Shown: in pieces, positions 34,551 to 41,068 of the stretch | Layout of the letters: each line of letters begins with the position of its first letter | Numbering within the stretch: position 1 is the stretch's first letter | Assembly (NCBI RefSeq): GCF_026247885.1 | Contig: NZ_CP110921.1 | Location: 3,107,501 to 3,171,500, forward strand | DNA: 64,000 nucleotides | Origin: Methylococcus mesophilus | GTDB lineage: Bacteria > Pseudomonadota > Gammaproteobacteria > Methylococcales > Methylococcaceae | Direction: 5' to 3' | Made by a program: the position numbers and the translations under genes | The notes under the pieces: generated by a model | The model's input: only the letters and a program-made list of their open reading frames with translations | Databases searched by the model: none | Told to the model about the DNA's origin: nothing

Positions 34551-34817
34551 TCAGCGGCCGAGGTATTCGATCAGCGGATTGCGGAACAGCACGATCAGCA
34601 CGATCACCAGCGCATAGATAGCCAGGGATTCGATCATTGCGAGGCCGATGAACAAGGTGCGCATGATGGACTTTTCCGCTTCCGGCTGCCGGGCCAGGGC
34701 TTCCAGCGCGGTGGCGATGGCGCGACCCATGGCCACCGCCGGCACCATCACCGCCACGGCGATGCCGGCCACCGCGGCTACGGTGGAGAGGCTGACGAAT
34801 CCGGTCATGTCGTTCAT
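34551..34817 (-). CDS. atpE: N-type F-ATPase c subunit
   Basis: 88 residues, two membrane helices joined by the polar loop ARQPEA (42-47). The ion-carrying carboxylate is Glu63 in AMIESLAIY. Of the Na+-site residues known from Na+-ATPases, Pro26, Glu63, Ser64 and Tyr68 are present by alignment, but the Gln of helix 1 is replaced by Met30. The ion cannot be assigned with confidence. The start at 34817 overlaps the a-subunit stop (ATGA). A long upstream extension of the open frame is a shadow of atpB. Confidence 0.9.
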   Translation of the reverse strand: MNDMTGFVSLSTVAAVAGIAVAVMVPAVAMGRAIATALEALARQPEAEKSIMRTLFIGLAMIESLAIYALVIVLIVLFRNPLIEYLGR

Positions 34818-35500
34818 GGGGAGCTGTTCTCCTGTTGCGGGCCGGACTGGATGCCGCCGGCGATGTAGACCAGTGCCAGAATGCCGAAAATATACGCCTG
34901 CACCAAGCCCTCGACGATGTGCAGAAGCAGGATCGGCACCGGCACGAACAGCCCGCCGATGACCAGCAGCAGCAGCCCGATCAGTTCCATGCTCATCATG
35001 TTGCCGAACAGCCGGATGGCCAGGGCCAGGGTGCGGGTGATTTCGCCGATCAGATGGAAAGGCAAAAGGATGGGGTTCGGTGTCAGGTAATGTTTCAGAT
35101 AGGAACGGATTCCCTGATGTCGGATGCCGAACCAGTGCACCGAGAAGAACACCAGCACGGCCAGTGCCGAAGTCACCGACAAATCCCGCGTGGGCGAATC
35201 GAAGCCGGGAATGAGGCTGATCAGGTTGGCGGTCGCCAGGAACAGCCACAGGCTCATGATGAACGGCGTGACCTCGCGGTAAGCGGTCGGGATCACGTCG
35301 CGCACCGCGTTCTCGCAGGCCGACACGATGCCTTCCAGGACCACCTGAACGCGGTCCGGCAGCGCCGTCCTGCGCCGGGTCAGGACCGCCGAAACCGCCG
35401 CGAGCAAGCCCGTCACCAGCACCGAAGTGAGGAGGCTGTCGCTGATCGCCACCGGCCCGATGTGGCCGAGGACTCTGGCGAAAAAGTCGATCTGCTCCAT
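34814..35500 (-). CDS. atpB: N-type F-ATPase a subunit
   Basis: 228 residues, five or six membrane helices. The essential stator Arg is Arg163 in [13 protein letters not shown]. Glu154 in IGEITRTL and the [15 protein letters not shown] segment complete the half-channel region. It begins 6 bases after the AtpQ-like gene stop. In the complex it sits beside the c ring and passes the coupling ion. Confidence 0.93.
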   Translation of the reverse strand: MEQIDFFARVLGHIGPVAISDSLLTSVLVTGLLAAVSAVLTRRRTALPDRVQVVLEGIVSACENAVRDVIPTAYREVTPFIMSLWLFLATANLISLIPGFDSPTRDLSVTSALAVLVFFSVHWFGIRHQGIRSYLKHYLTPNPILLPFHLIGEITRTLALAIRLFGNMMSMELIGLLLLVIGGLFVPVPILLLHIVEGLVQAYIFGILALVYIAGGIQSGPQQENSSP

Positions 35501-35506
35501 CCCTGC

Positions 35507-35800
35507 TCAATCCTCATGCCGTTTGATCAGCTGCCAGGCGTTCCAGGCGCCGACGACCAGCCCGAGGAACAACAGGCTCAGCGTCCAGCGGATCGAATAG
35601 CCCGCACTGTGCTGATCCAGCCATCGCCCCAGATACGCCCCCGCCACCAGCGGCAGCACGAACACCAGCCCCAGCGTGCCGAGATAGGCCGTCTGCGCCA
35701 GCACCCCGCGGCGCTCGCGCTCGGCCCGGCGCAGGCGCTGGGCCTGGCGGTCGACCGTGGCGCTCAAGCGGGTTCTTGAATTGGCGGGGGGTGGTTTCAC
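35507..35800 (-). CDS. atpQ: Small two-helix F-ATPase-associated protein (AtpQ/AtpI-like)
   Basis: 97 residues starting at GTG 35800, which overlaps the preceding stop (GTGA). An Arg-rich N-terminus (VDRQAQRLRRAERERRG) precedes two helices (about 38-60 and 69-88) with GAYLGRWLDQ between them, as in the AtpI/AtpZ family. N-ATPase operons carry such a gene (AtpQ) followed by AtpR. AtpR is not found here: atpB follows directly. A diverged copy of its first 30 codons lies at 36434-36538. Confidence 0.75.
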   Translation of the reverse strand: MKPPPANSRTRLSATVDRQAQRLRRAERERRGVLAQTAYLGTLGLVFVLPLVAGAYLGRWLDQHSAGYSIRWTLSLLFLGLVVGAWNAWQLIKRHED

Positions 35801-35967
35801 GTTCTGCCTGCTTTGCGTTCCAGGGGGTATCGTTCGTGGACATCGTAGGCCGAACGCGACATCCGATCGTCGAGGTAGTCCTGAAGGCTATTGCTGGCCG
35901 TGAACTCCATTATTGCCTCAGCGGCTTCTCGCACATCCCATAGATAAGCGCGCGAGTCACGCTCCAT
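35797..35967 (-). pseudogene. Truncated HepT-like toxin gene
   Basis: About 56 residues from the ATG at 35967. The first 40 (SRAYLWDVREAAEAIMEF, then SLQDYLDDRMSRSA) match the N-terminus of HepT/DUF86 RNases. The family continues for about 70 more residues and carries the catalytic R-x4-6-H motif there; here it switches to an unrelated tail (YDVHERYPLERKAGRT) and stops. The stop overlaps the atpQ start, so the tail may derive from the lost gene upstream of atpQ. Without its active site it should be inactive as a toxin. Confidence 0.75.
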
Positions 35968-36268
35968 ACACGACCTCACGGCTTCGGTTTACGCTGGCCC
36001 GGATATAGGGGTTGCGTATGGCGGAAGCTTCCGCGAGGTCGACGGAGAGGCCGAGGATCCGGGACACATCGGCTTGCAGCCCGACAAACGCCCTTAAAGA
36101 GGCACCGTCGGATGACGGCGAGAACTCGACGAAAAAGTCCGCATCGCCGGTTGCCGGATCGAAGTCGGTTCCACGTGCGGCGGAACCGAAGACCTCCAGA
36201 CTCCGCACCCGATAGCGTCGGGAAAGCTCTGTGATGGCCTGCCGGTTTTCCTGGATCAATGGATGCAT
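35957..36268 (-). CDS. MntA-like nucleotidyltransferase (antitoxin type)
   Basis: 103 residues from the ATG at 36268; the frame extends upstream without homology. The motif GSAARG (28-33) followed by DAD (42-44) is the minimal nucleotidyltransferase signature of MntA. MntA proteins neutralise HepT toxins by adding AMP groups. The partner hepT overlaps by 11 bases but is truncated, so this antitoxin has no working toxin beside it. Confidence 0.82.
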   Translation of the reverse strand: MHPLIQENRQAITELSRRYRVRSLEVFGSAARGTDFDPATGDADFFVEFSPSSDGASLRAFVGLQADVSRILGLSVDLAEASAIRNPYIRASVNRSREVVYGA

Positions 36269-36433
36269 GTGACGTACCTGCTGCAATTGAAGGAACGCTC
36301 GTTTTCCGGTTCGATCGGCACGAAAACAGTCTATCAGCTCTTCAGTCCGCATCCCGCCAACATTAGCGGTTCGAGTGGGTCAATCATGATCCGTGAAACG
36401 GGGCCGGCCACGACTTGAGGCGATCACTCCTCG

Positions 36434-36538
36434 CTAGCCCCCAGGGCGCTCGCGCTCGGCCCGGCGCAGGCGCTGCGTCTGGCGGTCGACCGAGGTGCTC
36501 AGATGCAGCTTGGTATTCGGAGTGGGTGCCTGCCCCAC
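36434..36538 (-). pseudogene. Diverged 5' fragment of a second atpQ-like gene
   Basis: A GTG at 36538 opens a 34-codon frame ending at TAG 36434-36436. Residues 14-31 (LSTSVDRQTQRLRRAERE) align with the N-terminus of atpQ. At DNA level 36445-36501 matches 35710-35766 at 53 of 57 positions, while flanking codons are less similar. It begins exactly where recognisable intI sequence ends. It is a remnant of the same gene left on the other side of the mntA-hepT segment. Confidence 0.7.
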
Positions 36539-37207
36539 TCCTTTCCGGCATTGGGGTACTTGCGCTCCAGGGCGTGGGGCAGATAAACGCTGCCGAACCC
36601 GGTCCGGAGATCGTTCTCGTGCTGTCGCTTGATTGATTGCAAATGTGATTTCATCGGGTCGATCAGGACTGCGGGCAACATCGTCACTCGGTCTTTGAAT
36701 TCTTTACCGTCCCGCACCATGATTTCCTTGCGCTCAAACTCGATGTCTTTGATCCGCAGCCGCATAACCTCCATCAGCCGCATTCCCGTCCCGTACAAGA
36801 GCCGGCCGATCAGGCTGTGCACCCCTTGCAAACGATCGAGCAACACCTTGACCTCGGCATGAGTTAGAACGACCGGCAGGCGGCGAGATTCCTTTGCGAC
36901 TTCTACCCCTTACGAGCCAAGGCAGCTCCTGCTGCAGCACTTCCCGATAAAGGAACGACAACGCCGCGTGTGCCTGATTCTACGTCGAGGCAGCAACCCT
37001 TCCTTCGACTGCCAAGTGGGTCAGAAAAGCCTCGACCTCGGCCGTCCCCATTTCCGCAGGGTGGCGTTTGCCGTAAAAAAAGATATAACGCCGTGCCTAG
37101 TCCACATAGGCTTTTTCGGTACGCAGGCTGTAATGCTTTAACCGAATTTTATTGCGGGGCTGATCGAGGAGCTTTGGCTGTTGCGGCGCGGCTGATGGTG
37201 TAATCAA
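36534..37207 (-). pseudogene. intI: Integron integrase (intI) pseudogene
   Basis: From TTG 37207 the minus strand encodes an IntI N-terminus (IRLKHYSLRTEKAYVD), then TAG where Trp is expected. It continues RRYIFFYGKRHPAEMGTAEV to a second TAG in place of Gln (VAAST-stop-NQAHAALSFLYREVL). A frameshift follows near 36880-36900, after which LLYGTGMRLMEVMRLRIKD and HALERKYPNAGKEWG are intact. The C-terminal end after EWG is missing and replaced by the atpQ fragment. With two nonsense codons, a frameshift and a lost C-terminus it cannot make active integrase. Confidence 0.88.
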
Positions 37208-37283
37208 CTTCAATCTTGGGGTGTTCATAAATGTGACGTTGCAGTTACAGAGCATGTTGTGTAGAGTCGCTGACAAATTATAC

Positions 37284-37317
37284 CCCTATAAGGCGCAAGA
37301 AGTTGCGCCTTATAGGG
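37284..37317. repeat. Perfect 13-bp inverted repeat between intI and the first cassette
   Basis: CCCTATAAGGCGC (37284-37296) and GCGCCTTATAGGG (37305-37317) are separated by AAGAAGTT. No T-run follows on either strand. TATAAT is present on the minus strand at the left edge. It lies in the 145-base stretch where attI and the cassette promoter should be. A regulatory or recombination role is possible but unproven. Confidence 0.7.
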
Positions 37318-37351
37318 TGTCCATTTGTAGTTATGCATTCAGTCCATTGCC

Positions 37352-37786
37352 GTGACTTTCACCTTCCGAAATGCTGAAGAATCAGATAGAGAGGCAATCT
37401 ACCAATTGTATCGCTTGGTGATGCGGGGCTTTATTTCCGAGATATGGGGTTGGGATGAACAGTGGCAACGCAGTGATTTCTCTGCCCACTTTGATCTCCA
37501 AGGAATTACGCTGGTACTGAAAGGGCACGAGCTAGTCGGGTATTCCCACATCGAAAACCAAGATGGTAAAATATTTATAAGGATGATCGTTGTTAACCCG
37601 CGCCACCAGCAGAATGGGATTGGGACAAAACTTCTTGCTTCGGTTATTGCTGCGGCCGACAAGAAATCTAAGAACATAGGACTGGAGGTTTTCAAAATCA
37701 ATGAAGTGGCAAAGGCGTTTTATGAAAAGCATGGGTTCTATGTTGAAGGGGAAACCCCCAGTAGCCTCATCATGGTCCATGCATAA
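37352..37786 (+). CDS. GNAT family N-acetyltransferase (integron cassette 1)
   Basis: 144 residues starting at GTG 37352. Motif A of GNAT enzymes is clear: MIVVNPRHQQNGIGTKLLAS (about 78-97), with acetyl-CoA binding through Q-x-x-G-I-G. The C-terminal AKAFYEKHGFYVEGE is the usual motif B region. Substrate unknown; such cassettes modify antibiotics, peptides or small amines. It is AT-richer than the chromosome. An attC site begins at its stop codon. Confidence 0.85.
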   Translation: MTFTFRNAEESDREAIYQLYRLVMRGFISEIWGWDEQWQRSDFSAHFDLQGITLVLKGHELVGYSHIENQDGKIFIRMIVVNPRHQQNGIGTKLLASVIAAADKKSKNIGLEVFKINEVAKAFYEKHGFYVEGETPSSLIMVHA

Positions 37787-37853
37787 CCCCGCGCTCCAAG
37801 TGGGACGCTCCGCCGGCAAGCCGGCTCCGCGCCCCTGAGCTACGACGTTGGGC
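37781..37853 (+). repeat. attC recombination site 1
   Basis: Begins GCATAAC at the GNAT stop codon and ends GTTGGGC, which fits the GTTRRRY core. The inner arms (CGCGCTCC and GGCAAGCCGGC region) can fold back. The left core deviates at one base from RYYYAAC. Confidence 0.7.
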
Positions 37854-37897
37854 ACGCAAAAATGCTGCATCAACCTACTCACACGAGGAGCAACACG

Positions 37898-38362
37898 ATG
37901 ACCAGTTCCATACGTACCTGTCTCTGGTTCCGTGACGGTCGCGGTCGTGAGGCCGCAGAGTTTTACTGCGCTCTGATTCCGGGAAGCCGGATCGAGGCAA
38001 CCTTTGATATTGCCGGAGATGGGTCTTCTTGGCTAATCGACTTCATGCTGGGCGGGGTGCCGTATCAGATACTCGATGCAGGACCGATGTTCACCCTAAC
38101 CGAGGCAGTGTCGATTTCGGTCGAGACGGACGATCAGGCAGAGACCGATAGGCTTTGGGCAGCGCTAACCACGAATGGCGGCGAGGAAAGCCACTGCGGC
38201 TGGCTCAAGGATCGCTACGGGGTGTCGTGGCAGGTTTTCCCAAGGCGGCTGACAGAATTGACATTGAGGGCCGACAAGAATGTGTCGACCAAGGCGATCG
38301 CGGCGATGATGAAGCAGAAGAAGATCGACATTGCCGAAATCGAAGCGGCGGTTCGTGCCTAG
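37898..38362 (+). CDS. VOC/PhnB-like protein (integron cassette 2)
   Basis: 154 residues from the ATG at 37898, with GAGGAG 8 bases upstream. Sequences such as TCLWFRDGRGREAAEFYCAL and YGVSWQVFPRRLTELTL match the PhnB / 3-demethylubiquinone-methyltransferase-like group of the vicinal oxygen chelate fold. These are small proteins of uncertain activity, common as integron cassettes. Its attC follows after 9 bases. Confidence 0.85.
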   Translation: MTSSIRTCLWFRDGRGREAAEFYCALIPGSRIEATFDIAGDGSSWLIDFMLGGVPYQILDAGPMFTLTEAVSISVETDDQAETDRLWAALTTNGGEESHCGWLKDRYGVSWQVFPRRLTELTLRADKNVSTKAIAAMMKQKKIDIAEIEAAVRA

Positions 38363-38371
38363 TAGTCCATG

Positions 38372-38431
38372 GCCTAACAATTAATTCAAGCCGACGCCGC
38401 TTCGCGGCGCGGCTTAATTCAAGCGTTGGGC
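38372..38431 (+). repeat. attC recombination site 2
   Basis: GCCTAAC at the left end and GTTGGGC at the right fit RYYYAAC/GTTRRRY. Inside, AATTAATTCAAGCCG and CGGCTTAATTCAAGCG form the two arms around GCCGCTTCGCGGC. At 60 bases it is the length of a classic 59-base element and the clearest attC in the array. Confidence 0.93.
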
Positions 38432-38448
38432 GCTTCACTAATCTCCCC

Positions 38449-38889
38449 ATGACGCGTGCTATGTCACTAGATGATCAGATCGATCGCTATCTCGAATCGA
38501 TACCAGAGCCCAAGCAAACCGACATGCGGAGGCTCCATGGCACTATTTTGGAGATGAAACCAGATTTCAAACTTTGGTTTCTTGACGGCAAAGACCAAAG
38601 CGGCAAGGTTGTCTCCAACCCAAGCATTGGCTATGGCACGCTAAACAAAAATTACGCTGATGGGAAAACCAAAGAGTTTTATCAAACAGGTATTAGCGCG
38701 AACTCAACGGGTCTGTCGGTCTACATCATGGGGATAGGCGACAAAAAGTATTTGCAAGAAAAGTACGCGCCCACGATCGGAAAGGCAACCGTCACGGGCT
38801 ACTGCATTAGGTTCAAGGCCCTCAAGGATATTGACTTGGAAAGTCTAAAGAAGGCAATCCAAGATGGTATTGAACAAACGCGCGCCTAA
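38449..38889 (+). CDS. DUF1801 (YdhG-like) protein (integron cassette 3)
   Basis: 146 residues from the ATG at 38449; an ATG at 38461 would remove four. The sequence (YLESIPEPKQTDMRRLHGTI, GYGTLNKNYADGKTKEFYQT, IRFKALKDIDLESLKKAIQD) fits the DUF1801 family of small alpha/beta proteins. Function unknown. It has a composition unlike the surrounding chromosome. attC 3 starts at its last codons. Confidence 0.83.
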   Translation: MTRAMSLDDQIDRYLESIPEPKQTDMRRLHGTILEMKPDFKLWFLDGKDQSGKVVSNPSIGYGTLNKNYADGKTKEFYQTGISANSTGLSVYIMGIGDKKYLQEKYAPTIGKATVTGYCIRFKALKDIDLESLKKAIQDGIEQTRA

Positions 38890-38982
38890 CCGCTCGATCA
38901 ACACGGACCGCCGAGAAGCTGCGCTTCTCGGCGCCCTACGCGGCTCCGCCGCTCCGGCGGCCGGTTACCTCATGCGTTAGGT
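38884..38982 (+). repeat. attC recombination site 3
   Basis: Left core GCCTAAC and right core GTTAGGT satisfy RYYYAAC/GTTRRRY. The 99-base interior is strongly self-complementary (CGCCGAGAAGCTGCGCTTCTCGGCG; GGCTCCGCCGCTCCGGCGGCC). Confidence 0.9.
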
Positions 38983-38997
38983 ATCAGAATTTGCATC

Positions 38998-39534
38998 ATG
39001 AGCAGCCAACAATTTCATGTGATCACTGGAGCCTCGGGAGCCGGCAAGTCAACGCTCATAGCCGCGCTGAATGATCTTGGTTATTCCACTTTTCCGGAAG
39101 CTGCCCTTGCAATCATGCGCGAACAATTGAAATGCAACGGCACGACTCTTCCTTCTGGTGATCGCACAGTTTTTATGGAAGCGGTTCTCGCACGCAGCAT
39201 CGAAGACTATGAAAAAGCCCAAATGCTCAAGGCGCCTGTGTTCTTTGACCGCGGCATCCCCGAATGGTCAAGGTTTCTAGGCTCTGGCAAGGGGCATTAT
39301 CATGTGGCAGCTACTCAGTATCGCTATGCCAATACAGTTTTTGTGGCCGAGCCTTGGCTGGAGATTTATGTGTGCGATCACGAGCGCATACATACCTTCG
39401 AGCGGGCAGCCAAATCCTATGCGCCAACAATTTCCGCGTATGTCGAAGCGGGTTATGAAATATGTGTTATTCCCAAGGCGTCGGCTCAAGAGCGCGCGAC
39501 ATTCATTCTTGCGCAAGTGGGCGCTGGTGCCTAA
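38998..39534 (+). CDS. AAA-type P-loop NTPase (integron cassette 4)
   Basis: 178 residues. The P-loop GASGAGKST lies at 11-19 and VFFDRGIPEW at about 81-90 is the kinase-like Walker B/DRG region. The layout fits the AAA_28 group of predicted NTPases/nucleotide kinases. Substrate unknown. The stop codon lies within attC 4. Confidence 0.83.
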   Translation: MSSQQFHVITGASGAGKSTLIAALNDLGYSTFPEAALAIMREQLKCNGTTLPSGDRTVFMEAVLARSIEDYEKAQMLKAPVFFDRGIPEWSRFLGSGKGHYHVAATQYRYANTVFVAEPWLEIYVCDHERIHTFERAAKSYAPTISAYVEAGYEICVIPKASAQERATFILAQVGAGA

Positions 39535-39616
39535 CATCACGCTCAACCCCGCTCCCTTCGGTCGCTGGACGCTGCGCGATAAAGCCGTGCAGCGCCGGTT
39601 AGCTTAAATGTTGGGC
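39529..39616 (+). repeat. attC recombination site 4
   Basis: GCCTAAC and GTTGGGC flank an 88-base imperfect palindrome containing CGCTCAACCCC and GGTTAGCTTAAATG arms. Both cores fit the consensus. Confidence 0.88.
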
Positions 39617-39658
39617 CATATCAATTCTTGCATTCATTAGGGGGAATTGGCGGTAGAT

Positions 39659-40705
39659 ATGCGTAATCTATTTCGTGTCCTAGGCCGATGGACATTACGC
39701 GGCATGAAAGCTGCGCTTGCATTATCAATCGTGCTGGCGCTGGTAGGTGCTATCTATCAGTATTTCGCAACAAAAGCCGACTTTGAAAAATACCATCCAC
39801 CGGGTCGAATAGTCACCGTCGAAGGCCTTCAATTTCATATCTATTGCACGGGTGAAGGGCGGTTGACCATCCTGCTTGAAGGAGGTGCGGGTGCCTCATC
39901 GCTGGCTTGGGCGTGGATACAACCGGAACTGGCAAAAAGCTCACGCGTCTGTTCTTATGATCGGGCTGGGTACGCCTGGAGTTCTCCAACTGATCTACCC
40001 ATGGATGCCATCAATACCAGCCAGCAACTCTACAAGTTATTGAAGAACGCAAATATTCCCGGGCCATACCTACTCGTCGGTCACTCGATCGGCGGCGCTT
40101 ATGCCCGGATGTTTGCCGCGAATTATCCTCAAGAGGTGGCGGGATTGATTCTGGTCGATGCCACCAGCCCATCAGTCTTGGAAACCTATGCAGAAATTGA
40201 TTTACCCAAGGTCGAAGACTGGACACCACCTACTGCAAGAGTGTTCCCTTATCTGGCTTCTGTCGGAGTAATGCGTGCTGTTGTTGGTTTAGGCCTTTTC
40301 AATATTGCGACGGGACTTCCTCCAGAGGAAGAAGCGATTGCTAAGGCTTGGATTTCTCGCCCCGACTATCTGGACACTGTTGTCCGGGAATATAGCTATT
40401 TACCTGATACGCTGAAACAAATCTACCCATTAAAATCGCTAAACGATCTTCCACTTAAAGTCATAGTGGCTGGACAGTTTGTCGGACTAGATGCAGAAAC
40501 CGCATCGAAATTTGCCGAATGGCATTTGAGGCAGCAGCGCACCTGGCTGGAATTGTCGCGGAATAGCTCATTTCAGGTTATGACGGAAGCCAACCATATA
40601 TCTCTTATGACCAATAAACTCCATGCTCATAAAGTTGCGGATTCCATTATAGAAATGGTCGAGGTCATCGGGAATCGTAAAGATGATCGGTTATCGGATC
40701 AGTGA
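39659..40705 (+). CDS. Alpha/beta hydrolase with N-terminal membrane anchor (integron cassette 5)
   Basis: About 348 residues from the ATG at 39659; a TTG at 39647 is alternative. A hydrophobic helix (about 18-40, AALALSIVLALVGAIYQYFA) anchors or exports it. The nucleophile elbow is GHSIGG, the oxyanion region is LLEGGAGASSLAW, the acid is likely in the LILVDATSPS or KVIVAGQF strand, and a late TEANHIS supplies His. Substrate unknown. It is long for a cassette gene and the last in the array. Confidence 0.83.
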   Translation: MRNLFRVLGRWTLRGMKAALALSIVLALVGAIYQYFATKADFEKYHPPGRIVTVEGLQFHIYCTGEGRLTILLEGGAGASSLAWAWIQPELAKSSRVCSYDRAGYAWSSPTDLPMDAINTSQQLYKLLKNANIPGPYLLVGHSIGGAYARMFAANYPQEVAGLILVDATSPSVLETYAEIDLPKVEDWTPPTARVFPYLASVGVMRAVVGLGLFNIATGLPPEEEAIAKAWISRPDYLDTVVREYSYLPDTLKQIYPLKSLNDLPLKVIVAGQFVGLDAETASKFAEWHLRQQRTWLELSRNSSFQVMTEANHISLMTNKLHAHKVADSIIEMVEVIGNRKDDRLSDQ

Positions 40706-40713
40706 AATGCCAA

Positions 40714-40793
40714 GCCGAACATTGAGCTCAAGCGGGACGATCGCTATCGCGCCTGCTCCTTCGCTCCGGAACGGCTTACCGCCGGCGTTAGCC
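40714..40793 (+). repeat. Possible degenerate attC site 5
   Basis: GAGCTCAAGCGGGACG near the left is typical of attC interiors. The cores GCCGAAC and GTTAGCC depart from consensus. If real, it closes the last cassette. The rest of the gap to 41068 contains nothing I can support. Confidence 0.4.
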
Positions 40794-41068
40794 ATCATTT
40801 GATCACCGGGAGAGAAGTATGGACAAGCTGACACCGTCTCTCTCATCTTAGACAGACGCACTGAGGGAGACATACGCCGAGCTCAAATTGAGGTGCGCAT
40901 ATTCGATGACACGCGGCAGGCTCTCGAATGGGCTGGGGGCGAAGCCTCAGATGCAAACTGTACCGCCTCGGCTTTTCCGGAGACTCAGGCTTTTGATCGC
41001 CCGCGTAGATAGCCCGCGTTTGCGAAACTTGTCGTCCGCGATAAATGCGCTGTCCTGCGGCTTTGCCA

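Larger units (their letters stand above)
36434..40793 (+). mobile_element. Decayed integron: dead intI plus gene cassette array
   Basis: A broken integron integrase on the minus strand (36534-37207) diverges from a row of five plus-strand single-gene cassettes (37352-40705), four of which end in recognisable attC sites; the attC of the fifth is doubtful. This is the classic integron geometry. The cassette genes differ from the chromosome and from each other in base composition. Nothing resembling a transposon end, an IS or a resistance-integron 3' segment is visible. Confidence 0.85.
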
